Positions 1-9,368 of a DNA stretch of 23,824 nt are shown in pieces (position 1 is the first letter of the stretch; every line of letters begins with the position of its first letter). Both the position numbers and the translations under genes were made by a program. The notes below the pieces were generated by a model. The model ran no database searches, was not told where the DNA came from, and saw only the letters and a list, made by a program, of their open reading frames with translations. The stretch comes from Guillardia theta CCMP2712. Its lineage: Eukaryota > Cryptophyceae > Pyrenomonadales > Geminigeraceae. Location of the stretch: NCBI RefSeq assembly GCF_000315625.1, contig NW_005434598.1, positions 413,969 through 437,792 of the forward strand. The letters are read 5' to 3'.

Positions 1-521
1 AGGAGGAGAGGAGGAGAGGAGGAGAGGAGTGGCGGTGGAGAGAGGAGGGAATGAGGAGAGGTAAGATAGAAAGAGGTAGAGACGCTGAGTAAGGGGAGGA
101 ATGGTTAGTTCTAGGGAAGGGGAAAGGCTGAGGGGGTGAGGTAAATCATACGGTCATCGTTGAGATCAGTCGGAAGAGGGACGTGAAGGCAAGGGAAGAG
201 GTGAAGGGATCGGAGGAGAGGGGATTCGGGGAGGAGGGGATAGCACGGGTTCTATTGAAGTGTTAGTAAGCTGAATGCTGGGAAGTCTTTTGACTTTCTT
301 TCAGTTCCCCCGGGACTTTGTCAGCTCATTCCGCATGGTGTCCTAGGCTCGTGCCGTCCGTCAAATTCTGAGTCAGGAACGATCTAGGTGAACAAGAGGA
401 GGAGCAGTGGCGTAGAAGACACGCACGGTACTCTACTTGAGAACAAGGAGAAGGAAGCCTGAGAACAAGTAGGGGGTGGAAAGAAGTGTAGCGTAGATCG
501 ATCAACATCGACAAGTCAGAC
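1..521. other. Purine-rich upstream region, no gene seen
   Basis: The plus strand is dominated by GGA/GAG-rich runs (1-240), starting with a short tandem of an AGGAGAGG-like unit at 1-30. Composition becomes more balanced from about 250. The last 200 bases lead into the start codon at 522 and presumably hold the promoter and 5' untranslated region of the LysM gene. I see no TATA box or other recognisable promoter element and no coding frame with domain character on either strand. Confidence 0.5.
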
Positions 522-2468
522 ATGGTCAGAGCCTTGATGCTGGCCCTCGTCGGCCTCTTCGTTGGAGCCCGTGGGGATGTTGCTCCGGTCTTCGTCACCT
601 CTCTTCAGTACAATCAAACGTTTCCCCTGGCGCCCGGCCAATTGCTCAACCTCTCTGAAACAGTCAAGATACACGACGCAGACCCAAGTGGAACGCCGCA
701 GGGCTCAATCTCGAGCAGTGCTAACTTGTTGCAGATTAGTTTGTTCTGTCTGACGCAAACTGCTCCGACGACACTCGTTCCTCTCTCCTGCAATTTTGAT
801 GGCTTCAGCATACAGGCAAGCTTGTCCTTCACAGAGGGGCTGACAAACCGTAGCTCTATCGACTTCAGCATGAAGCTGCAGCCTTCCGGGAGCTACGAGA
901 CCTTCCCGTCACCTCTGGTGCATGTGTGCTTGCAGGCGAGGGATGGCCTATCCAAGACAAGCAGCTTCTGTTTCAACGTCTACCTCCTGGTGCCGCCCAA
1001 GCCCATTCTCAACAACTCTCAGTGTGTGCAGCTCTTTAACAGCAGCACCTGGAGCTTCAAACCTTATCAACAGCCCGTTTGCTTGATCGCTCCTCTCAAC
1101 GAGCTCTCTGCCGTTGGCCTTGGGCAGACTTTGGAGCGTAACATATACTTCTCTTGCGCACTGTCTTACGCCTCCGTCAACGTCGCCGTCTTGTCAAACC
1201 CTGGTCTTCCTAACGGTTTCACCATCGCAGGAATGTATGGAGGCCCCAGTGACTCGACCAACCCCACGAGTTCGTCTAACCTGCTGGAGTTCACCTACTT
1301 GCCCGACCGCGCGCTAAAGCACCAGCACTACGTCTTCAGCAGAGCAGTCTCCTTCGCTCCATCGGAAGATCAGGTGGGCCTGAGCTTCAAGTTCTGCTTG
1401 TCTGCCATCTCGTCGTACCTGCTGCCCAACTCTTCTTCTTGGCCTCAGCTCTCTACCGACACGTGCCTGTCGATCTCAGTAGTCCCTCCCTCCTTCGCTC
1501 TTAACTCGACGGATCTCAATCTTTCCGCCGCCTTCTACCACGATGTTCTGGTGGGCTGTGACTATGTCTGGAGCATCACTGTCTACGAGCCAAGTCGTTA
1601 TCAGCAGGGACCTGCGACTCCTTCGCTGCAGACGAACTACACTGCAGCTCTTGTCGGCGACTCGCATGATCTTCTTCCTCCCTCCGCCTTCTTCTCCGAG
1701 GGTCAGCCACTGATGGTGTGCAGCGACAGGCAAGATCGAGTGTGTGCAGACAAGAGTTACCCGATGACGAGGTTCGAGCTGCGATGGACGCCAAGCAGAG
1801 GGCTGGAGGCTCAAACCTTCCAGTCTTGCTTCTGGTTGCAAGAGCGAAAGTTCTCGCGGTTCAATCGCCTTCGGTTCTGTGCCAACTTCCGCGTTTCCAA
1901 GTGCAAGACATGCGTGATGAGAGGGGAGACTCTTCTCGCCCTCGCTCGTCACTACCGCACCACGTGGCTGCAGCTTTGGGGAGCCAACCCGCATCTGCAG
2001 AACCCGCAGAACCTCTCGCAGCTCTCGTTCCTCCATCTCGGCCCTTCGTTCCATGTCAGCAAGGACACCGACGTGACCGTCATCATGCAGGTCGACTCTT
2101 CCTTTCTCTCCATGTCTTGTGACTTCGCTGCAGAGGTTTGGTATGCGGGCTGACGCCTTCAAGCTTGTCAACCCGGAGCTGCAGGCAGCCCTCATCCCTA
2201 AGGATACTCAAGTTTGCGTCCTCACCGCCATGTGCCGCCAGGTGAGAGTCAGAGGCGTGTGAGAGTTGGTGACGAGATGAGCAGGAGACGGACAGCTTCT
2301 CAGCGTGAGGGCTTGTACTGTTACATTTCATTCACCTTATATAACCCTCTTCTCTTCCTTTGCAACTTCAACTTCTACTTTACACAACAGAACATCCTCG
2401 TGGTCAGCAGCCATGCCAGACCTCTCCCTCCACTTATCGCTTGTCTGCCGACTGAGTCCTGGCACTAA
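522..2468 (+). CDS. Secreted glycoprotein with two C-terminal LysM modules
   Basis: Proposed exons are 522-2090, 2134-2241 and 2391-2468 (introns of 43 and 149 nt, both phase 0), giving about 584 aa. Residues 1-18 form a signal peptide (MVRALMLALVGLFVGARG). The next 440 residues are a beta-rich, Cys- and Ser-rich ectodomain with several N-glycosylation sequons. It seems to be built from repeated modules ending in C-x-C-type strands followed by VPP (near TCLSISVVPPSF and SFCFNVYLLVPP). LysM 1 spans about residues 464-510 (RGETLLALARHY...WGANP). LysM 2 spans about 511-552 and reads through only after splicing: VSKDTDVTVIMQ joins RFGMRADAFKLVNPEL. Without splicing the frame stops inside LysM 2, which is strong support for the 43-nt intron. 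LysM modules bind N-acetylglucosamine glycans such as chitin or peptidoglycan; the ligand here is unknown. No membrane anchor is visible, so secretion is likely. The last 25 residues resemble nothing I recognise. Confidence 0.8.
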
Positions 2469-5297
2469 AAAACGTCAGAGATGGACGAAAGGGAGAAAGA
2501 GAGCAGAGGACGGAAAACCTTCTCATCGCAGCTTTCGATTGCCTAGCGAGAAATTCCTTCCATGCAGCCACCTTGACCTCTTCCTCCCTCCCTCCTGCCG
2601 ACGAAGCTTCCACATCCCTCGCATCTCGCATCCCCGCAGCGACTTCCATGGCCGTTCTGGCATTGCATTCGTCCTCGAGGGCGAGCATGGTGGCCTATAG
2701 GTGGTGAGAGGCGGAGGAGCAAGGAGGAGGGAGGCGCCACCTGTAGACACTCCCTCATCGTCGCTTGCGTCTGCTGCGCTGCTGCCTCCTGAGCCTCGAG
2801 AATCTTTTGTGCCAGCGTTGGGTCCACGCAATCCTAGAGGAGTCGAGGTTGTGATGAGAGGGAGAAGGAAGCAGAGGCAGAGGGGACGAAGAGGCACCTT
2901 CAAGACCATCTCAGTCCTCATGGACGCTTTCATCTGCTGGCGAGCAGCACGAGTTGCTTCACGAAGCTGAAAGAAAGTAAGAGAAGGAGGAGGCGACGAG
3001 GACAAGAGAAGTCGAGGGGCGGGAGGAGGGTCAGTCCTATGCTGCTGACCTGGTCCGCAAGAGTCTTGAGTGTCTGCTTCTTGTGTGGGTCTGACGTAAT
3101 TTCCATCCTCATCAGCAGGAGCTGACTTGCTTTCAGCTCCTCCTCCTCCTCCTCCTCCTCCTCCTCTCACCTGCAGCAGTTGATCCTCCAATCGCCTTTC
3201 TCCTCGTCCAGCATCATCCTCACTCGCTCCCACAGAGAGCGAGTCTCGCTGTGCATCATCAACCGGCTCGCCCTCCTCTCCCTCTCCCTCTCTCACCCTC
3301 GCGACGCTTTGGGGATCGGGAGTCATCGCCACTTTCTTGGTCGCTCGCAGAGGGTGAGGAGGTTCGACGCTCGCGCGCTCCTCCAGCTTCACCCGCACGG
3401 CTCCTTCCTTGCGCCACGGGCCTGCAGAGACCTCGCGAGCTTCTCGGGTCAGGCCTGAAGACAGTCAGCAACGCCAAGTGAGGGAGCCTGGCGGTACCGA
3501 GAGAAGGAGGGCGAAGCTGCGATCGTGGAATTGGAATCTCAGCTCGGGGCGAGGGGCAACGAGGATCGGGAGGGTGGGGAGGAGTGGAAAGGCGGACTGA
3601 AGGCGGACGAATGCCTGATTGTTTCCGCGTCTCCAAAACCTCAGCAGGATGTGACGTGCGTTCTGTTGATGCCACGGAAGCCGCAGAGTCTTGCGGCTTA
3701 TCCTCGGCAGCTGCGAGAGGCAGCGAAGTAGCTCGCGCCTGCTGGTTCGCTGCTTCCTCTCTGCGCTTCAAGAGCTTCTCTATCAGTGGCTTCAGCTGGC
3801 GAAGTTCGTCTGCTTCGATGTCCGCTCCCTCGCCGCCGCTGTTGGGCTCGTTGACGAGAGAGCGGAGCTGTGAGAGCACGTGCTCGTCGTCGACGTGGTC
3901 CAGGTCTCCCAGCTTGATTCTCTCGCGGATGTTCCCCGCGTGGAGGAAGATGGGCTCATCCTTGACCTTCTCCTGTGCCTCCTGAGGAGGAGGAGGGATT
4001 CTCACCTCGCTGAATTGAGCATGCAGCCCCGCATGCTCACTGAGGGCCTCGTCGTGACGCTGCTGGAGGTCATCGAGCTGGTCCTTCACTCTTCCTCTCA
4101 CCAGTCGCATCACCAACTGTAGTGCAGCCACCGACATGGCAGCCCCGACCGAGAGCTCACTGAGAGGAGCCAGAGCGCCAGCAGCCGTAACGCCGAGCTT
4201 GGAGCTGACGGCAAGGAGGATGCTCATCAGCCCCCACTGCTTCGCCTTCCGATCATACGACGTGATCTCCCGCTGAGCGTGGGAGCGAGCGACGAGCAGG
4301 TGACTGCGGACGTTGGCGAGCTGAACGGCGAGGTCATGCTGCTCGAGAGCGAAAAGTTTCATGTCCTTACGGTCCACCTGCCGCTCAGCCAGCGAGTCGC
4401 TGATGATGCGATCGAGGGCTGAGCCCGCAGACAAGACGTCACTCTCAGCGCGGTGAAGGTGAAGGAGCGCCTTCCGGAGAGAGCCTCTTCCCTCTCTCTC
4501 CTCCTCGCACGTCGCGCGAATTTTCTTGGTGATCTCGATGAGATCGACAAGCGCAGCCAGTCCGCACAGGGCCTGGGCATTGCCGAGGGCAGAGGAGACG
4601 GCAGGGCCCAACATGAAGCGAGTGAACTGATGCGACAGCTTGTCTTGGCATGTCATAAGGAATCCTTGCAGCGGTGCCAGTGACTTGGACAGGTCGCCAG
4701 CGATCCCACTGAGAAAAGGAGCAGTAGCGTTGGCCACCTGAAGGCGCAGCTGCTCGAGGACGGCGACGCCCTTCTGGAACTCCTCCATGAGCACAGCACC
4801 CTCGTCTGATGCCATGAGCGAAGGGTCGTTGGCAAGCCTGACCCTGACATGTTTGATGCTCTCCGATAGCTTTCGGCCCTCCTCGATAAACTTCTTCTCC
4901 TCCTGCTCCCACAGGTCAACACAACGTCACACCTTCGATTCCTCACTCTCACCTCAGTCAACGAGCTCCAGCTCACCCTCCACGCGTTGACGTCGATCAG
5001 GCTGCTGTCTTTCAGCGCTGCCGCCGCTTCCTTCTTGCTCTCAGCTTGGTCCACGTGCGAGCAGCCGCGGAAGCAGGTCGAGTGCTGCATGTCGCGGAGG
5101 AGCTTGGTGGCGCTACGCATGATGTAGGAGCTCTGCTTCCTCTGCTGCCGCGTGAAGTCAGGCTGCAGCTCCACCTGCCGCCCATCCACTGAGAGGCAAG
5201 GCATAGTGCCATCCCAGAACTCAGGAGAGATCAACGCCTGTGCAGCGGGATGGAAGAGGAGGAAGCTCAGAACGAGGACGTTTCTTCCTCTCATCAT
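2434..5297 (-). CDS. Signal-peptide helical protein of unknown family (about 818 aa)
   Basis: Proposed exons in reading order are 5297-4953, 4902-3498, 3454-3171, 2966-2898, 2833-2741 and 2694-2434. The introns are 50, 43, 204, 64 and 46 nt and every junction keeps frame. The N-terminus (MMRGRNVLVLSFLLFHPAAQA) is a clear signal peptide. The residue after the likely cleavage site is Leu, not the Phe expected for cryptophyte plastid stroma import, so ER, cell surface or secretory routes are more likely. The body is mostly long alpha helices with heptad-like Leu, Glu and Arg. A central hydrophobic hairpin (WGLMSILLAVSSKLGV ... ELSVGAAMSVAALQLVMRLV) could be one or two membrane segments. A Ser/Pro/Arg-rich linker follows, then a Gln/Glu/Ala-rich helix (LAQKILEAQEAAAQQTQ). 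I do not recognise the family. The exon 2-3 junction (3498/3454) and the C-terminus are the least certain parts. The last codons overlap the end of the LysM gene by 35 bases. Confidence 0.65.
3144..3168. repeat. (CTC)n / (GAG)n trinucleotide run inside an intron
   Basis: About eight CTC units on the plus strand. On the minus strand this is a GGA run starting just after the 5' splice site (GTGAGA) of the 204-nt intron of the helical-protein gene. Confidence 0.8.
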
Positions 5298-5580
5298 CCC
5301 TGGGCAGAGAAAGGGAAGCGGAGGAAGATGATATTCGGCAGAAAGAGTCTGTTGAACGTGCTTCTCTTGCTTCTCCTGGTTATTCTTCCTTGTCCTTCTG
5401 CTCCTTGTACCTCAACGTTTCTTAAAACATCAACACATCGCTGGATGCTGGGAGGCTTGAGACCCAAAGAGTTTCAACATCTGAAAGCAACAGTCATCAT
5501 CTACCTTATGTCAAACCTTTCACTTCTTTTCCAGTCTCAATTCGCTTCACCACAAGTGTCTGCCACTGCCCTATCCCTAT
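5298..5580. other. Upstream region of the helical-protein gene
   Basis: This stretch lies 5' of the minus-strand start codon at 5297 and probably holds its promoter. On the plus strand there is a Leu-rich open frame from about 5331 (MIFGRKSLLNVLLLLLLV). It resembles a signal peptide but is followed only by satellite-encoded sequence, so I do not call it a gene. Confidence 0.4.
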
Positions 5581-5744
5581 CCCTGCGTGCCTGCCTGCGT
5601 GCCTGCCTGCGTGCCTGCCTGCCTGCCAGTCAGTCCGATCAGCCAGTCAGTCCGATCAGCCAGCCAGCCAGTGAGTGAGTGAGTGAGTGAGTGAGTGAGT
5701 GAGTGAGTGAGTGAGTCAGTCAGTCTGTCAGTCTATCTGTCTGC
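5581..5744. repeat. Compound tetranucleotide microsatellite block
   Basis: Several arrays lie end to end: TGCC/TGCG units (about 5583-5630), two copies of a 17-bp AGTCAGTCCGATCAGCC unit (about 5631-5664), a long GTGA/GAGT run (5671-5717), then CAGT/CTGT/CTGC variants to about 5744. No coding frame through it looks real. Confidence 0.9.
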
Positions 5745-6499
5745 CTGCATGCCTCTTCTGTCTCTGTGAGTTTCGCTACTCCCCTACATTTCCTTCTCTC
5801 ATGGCGCCAACCGGAAGGGCTATGAAACCAGCGGGTGTCCCTCATGACCCACCCCCTCTTACCAACATTCATAGGGAAAAGAGGGGGTGTGAGGGTTTGA
5901 TTGGTGGGTGCTGATTTGAATTCTGAGGGAGAGAGAGGGAGAGAGAGGGGGAGGGAGGGAGGGAGAGGGAGAGGGAGAGGGAGGGAGGGAGGTGAGAGAC
6001 GGACGGACGTAGGCAGGGAATTAAGGCCTTTTCATGAAGGTAGGGAAGAGAAGAGGAACAAGGAGAGGATGAAAGCAAGGGACTGAAGGAGGAAGAAATG
6101 CGTGAATCGGTGAGAAAGGAATGGAGGGAGAGACGGGGAGTGAGGAGCGAGGATGAAATGGGACAAGGCAGCAAGCGCGAGACGAGAGGTCCACCGGGGA
6201 GGGGCAGAGAAGGCATATGAATGTGGAGCAAGCAAGAGAAGGCATATGAATGGAGGAGGGGAAGGGAGTGAGGAAGAGAAAAGAGTGAAGGGGTACGGGA
6301 GAGATGCAAAATGAGGGGGAGGTATAGTGCAACAAAAGGAAACAGAGCAAATTACAGAAAACAGAAGAAATTGAATATGATGGAAGAATGTCATTTCATT
6401 GCAACGAAATGTGACTACTCTGACACAATTCTGAGGAGATCATATTGATGATCAGTAAAACGAGCTCTTCAACACTGTTTCTTTTCATCTTGTAGATGT
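5745..6499. other. Gene-poor purine-rich spacer
   Basis: A GGGA/GAGA tract occupies about 5922-5995, and purine-rich plus-strand sequence continues to about 6330. A short tandem duplication of AGAGAAGGCATATGAATG sits at 6206-6223 and 6235-6252 (29-bp period). The last 150 bases are AT-richer and probably hold the 3' untranslated region of the minus-strand kinase. Long minus-strand open frames here are Ser/Pro/Leu-only translations of pyrimidine tracts and not credible genes. Confidence 0.6.
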
Positions 6500-8338
6500 T
6501 CATGTTGGGTATGTCGCAAGTGGCATTTGATTTATTCCGCCCCTCCCCCCCATCTGTCGAATGTCAGACAAGAGCACATGACGGGAAGGAGGATGGATGG
6601 ACCGTAGGATGGAGGAAGCGAATCGTTTGAGCTGTGTGAAGACATTGGCGGAAGCGTCTCGCGCATTCTGACGGAGCCAGGCATGTGACAGTGCCTGCAT
6701 CATTCCACGGTCATACGAGAAGAGCTGGTGAGCATCTGGACTAACAGCCTTAGCGGTCAATCGCTTGGCAGGGTCAACTGTGAGGAGCGCGTTGATGAAG
6801 TCGACCGCTTCACTCGTCAAGTTGGCTGTGGGAAGCTCAGAGACAATCGTGCAGGAGCCGCTCTCACCGTGAGGAGGGTACGTGAAGTTTCCTCGCTTCA
6901 CTGCCAGCAGCCTCTCATGATCGTTCTCGCCGTCGAAAGGAGCCTGCAACGACAAGTTGACTCCTGCCTTCCCCATCCTCAGTCTCTTCACCTGCCCGCA
7001 CAGAATCATGAAGGTGATGACGCCGATGCTCCACATGTCGCATGCGCATCCATAGCCCTGTCCTCCCCTGGCGTCCTTCCCAGCAGCTCAGAGTCTCATA
7101 AATGCCGTCAGCTCCCCCCTTACCAGCGGCGCCTTAGCGCGGAGAACTTCGGGTGCCACGTAATACGGGGAGCCGAGGATGGCATACATCCCGTTGGAGT
7201 TGGAGAACACCTTGCTGAAGCCGAAGTCTATCAACTTGATGTTTGCATCCTCCTCTTCACTCTCCAGCATCAGGTTTTCCTGCCGTCAGCGGGTCATAGG
7301 CACTCCAGGCTTCAAGTGCAGCAGCAGACCAGCTTCAAGTCACGGTGAGCAACGTGTCGCTGATGGCAGTAGTGAATGGCCTCCACTATCCCCTTGATGA
7401 TCCTTGCAACTCGCTTCTCCGAGAGTTCAACCTTACCCAACGGGGAGTAGTAGAACTGGAGCAAAGCACGTCAGCGGTAAGAGTGACTCAGCTTCCAAGA
7501 CCTTCTCGCCATTAGGAAAGATTTCAACCCTCTGCAGGAAATGCCAGAGTTCTCCTCCGGTGCAAAGCTCCATAATCATGAAGAGCTTGCCGTCTTCCTC
7601 GAAGATCTCATACAGCTGGATGATATTCTTGTGGTTCAGAGATCTCAGCACTTGAATTTCTCGTCGCAAACGAACAAGGGTCTGCGGTTGAATTCCAACG
7701 AGGTTGATCGCTTTCACCGCATATTGCATTCCTGTTTCTTTGTGCGTTGCCACACGGACTGTTGAAAACGTTCCTGTTCCTAGAACTCCTTTCTCGTCAA
7801 AATCGACATCATACAAGGAGCTGAGCTTGCTCTTCCGCTTGGCTATGACTACTAAAATGGTTCAGACTTACGAAGTTTGAGGTCACCACTTACTTGGGAC
7901 ATATTGCTGTGCGGAGGCATCATGGTCCACATGGTGCGACTTGCCTATCACCGCTGGTTTCCCTTCGCCTTTCTTGCACTGAGCAACAGCCTCCTCTTCC
8001 GGGTCGCTTTCCTTGGTGACCCCCTCGTCTTGCTTCTCTTTCTCGATCACAGACCTGGCGGCCTGTCACCTCCCTCCTCTTTCAAGGGACCCGCACCTGG
8101 TTCTCATTAGAGGAGCAGCGCCTCCTCTCAACCTGTCTGTCAGAAACGAAGCGTGAACAATAAGCCCACTTCCATGTAGCTTGAACGCCATCGCTGAGGA
8201 CGAGCACGTTCGGCGGTGCCCGCTTTCGAGTTCTGACTGGCACAGAAATGTTGTCTGTGCATAATGGAGCAGAGCAAGGAGGCACACAATCTGTCGGGTT
8301 GATACAGATCCAGACATGGGGAAAGGAGCTTTGGCCAT
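6500..8338 (-). CDS. CAMK/CDPK-like Ser/Thr protein kinase with leader peptide
   Basis: Proposed exons in reading order are 8338-8097, 8054-7894, 7851-7502, 7455-7330, 7279-7124, 7057-6992, 6943-6746 and 6694-6500. The introns are 42, 42, 46, 50, 66, 48 and 51 nt, all frame-consistent, giving about 497 aa. Kinase landmarks are the glycine loop GTGTFSTV (159-166), the ATP-binding Lys in YAVK (181), HRDLKLEN (288-295), DFG (311-313), APE (335-337), DMWSIGV (from 352), and RLTAK joined to ALSHAWL by the last intron. The fold should be catalytically competent. The LKLEN variant occurs in NUAK-type CAMK kinases. After the domain, VFTQLKRFAS resembles the start of a CDPK junction, but no EF-hands follow. 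The N-terminal 80 residues include a hydrophobic stretch (IVCLLALLHYA) and RLRGGAAP, resembling a signal or bipartite organelle-targeting leader. A charged, Glu/Lys-rich linker precedes the kinase. The 7501 donor is uncertain; 7522 would shorten the insert after GGEL. Confidence 0.85.
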
Positions 8339-8575
8339 GCAGCAGAGACTTGATTGAGAACGAGAGAGAAACTTTCGAACCTGCTGAGACAGGAATGAAG
8401 CAAGAAGAAAGGCAGTTCAGGACTTCAGCAGGCCACTGCCAGAAATCTGCTGCGCTGAAAGAGAAGCAGAGGCCGAAGGGGAGCGATCACATGCACAACC
8501 TCATCGACCTGGATGGAGGTCACGAAGAGAGGCTCACTATGCGACACTAAGCCGAAGATGGGGAGGAGAAGGAAA
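8339..8575. other. Upstream region of the kinase gene
   Basis: Mixed-composition DNA with no convincing coding frame. It probably contains the kinase promoter (transcribed leftwards), but I see no recognisable element. Confidence 0.35.
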
Positions 8576-8787
8576 GGGACGGCAGGCAAGGACCTTGAGG
8601 AGATGCTTGAGAGGGACGGCAGGCAAGGACCTTGAGGAGATGCTTGAGAGGGACGGCAGGCAAGGACCTTGAGGAGATGCTTGAGAGGGACGGCAGGCAA
8701 GGACCTTGAGGAGATGCTTGAGAGGGACGGCAGGCAAGGACCTTGAGGAGATGCTTGAGAGGGACGGCAGGCAAGGACCTTGAGGAG
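8576..8787. repeat. 37-bp minisatellite, about 5.7 copies
   Basis: Copies start at 8576, 8613, 8650, 8687, 8724 and 8761, and each begins GGGACGGCAGGCAAGGACCT. The copies appear identical over the whole unit; the last is cut off after 27 bases. Because 37 is not a multiple of 3 and the unit has no stop on the minus strand, all three minus-strand frames stay open and give a 37-residue-period translation. That is a by-product of the repeat, not evidence for a gene. There are no unique spacers, so it is not a CRISPR array. Confidence 0.95.
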
Positions 8788-8856
8788 GAGTAGCTGCTGC
8801 TGCAGACAGGTCACCGCGACATTCCTGGAGGCATAGCAATGCCGGGTCAAGAAATA

Positions 8857-9125
8857 TATATCTCCATTCTAATTTTATATAAGTTTTTATATACTATTGT
8901 GTAATGGAGCTTTGTACTATTTTGCAATTATAAAAGTACTTAAATCCAGCCATTATTGAAAAATCAAATATTTAAAACTATTTTAATTCAATTTTTGTAT
9001 CATACTGTTGTGTCTCAAACATATGTGTACTGTCTGAATGTTTAGTTACATTTCACATACACTATCATTATAAAGTAGTTTTAAAGCTGCGACTCATTAT
9101 TTGTAGTTAACTAAAACCTTTCCGG
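8857..9125. other. AT-rich island
   Basis: About 270 bases are strongly AT-rich, with many TTTTA, ATATA and AATTT runs, set in otherwise GC-rich or purine-rich DNA. There is no coding frame of note and no terminal inverted repeat that I can see. It could be an inserted organellar or nucleomorph fragment, a decayed element, or simple AT-rich spacer. Confidence 0.6.
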
Positions 9126-9189
9126 GCGGGGACATTAAATACCGGGAAATGGCCGGTGAAAACGGATTAAAGGAAATGTAGCTACGCGT

Positions 9190-9368
9190 TCTATGAAGGG
9201 GGAAAGGAGCGGGAAAGGAGCTTCGAGGATGGATGGTGAAGGGGAAGGGAGAGGAGAGGAGCGGAGAAAGGGGGAGGGAGGGAAGAGGATCGGAGGAAGG
9301 GGAAGGGAGGGAAGAGGATCAGAGGAAGGTGAAGGGAGGGAAGAGGAGCGGAGGATGGAGGCAGGGGA
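9190..9368. repeat. Purine tract with 29-bp imperfect tandem repeat
   Basis: The plus strand is nearly all A and G. Within it, a unit beginning GGGAAGAGGATC recurs at 9280 and 9309, with a diverged copy at 9338 (29-bp period). It lies directly upstream of the proposed start of the WD40 gene. An open plus-strand frame here encodes only Gly, Glu and Arg and is probably not translated. Confidence 0.7.

Noticed and set aside
1476-2195. Long minus-strand frame under the LysM gene
   Set aside because: It is a shadow of the plus-strand coding sequence. The plus strand has a signal peptide, sequons and LysM motifs.
4000-4023. A 24-nt in-frame GT-AG segment in the helical-protein gene
   Set aside because: It is much shorter than any other intron here, and retaining it keeps the frame open as a proline-rich linker.
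5250-5678. Plus-strand open frame with a Leu-rich, signal-peptide-like start
   Set aside because: It overlaps the signal-peptide exon of the opposite gene at its start and runs into tetranucleotide satellite. There is no domain, and no splice site leads to a credible continuation.
5869-6394. Several minus-strand open frames rich in Ser, Pro and Leu
   Set aside because: They are translations of a purine/pyrimidine tract; all frames stay open because of composition.
7851-7875. A 20-nt or 29-nt intron at the kinase 5' end
   Set aside because: The 42-nt intron at 7852-7893 joins a better upstream coding exon in the correct phase, so the ultra-short options are unnecessary.
8576-8787. Regular repeats considered as a CRISPR array
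   Set aside because: Repeats are directly adjacent with no unique spacers, and the host DNA is eukaryotic.
8425-8850. Minus-strand frames with a 37-residue repeated peptide
   Set aside because: They are fully explained by the 37-bp minisatellite, which lacks stops in any minus frame.
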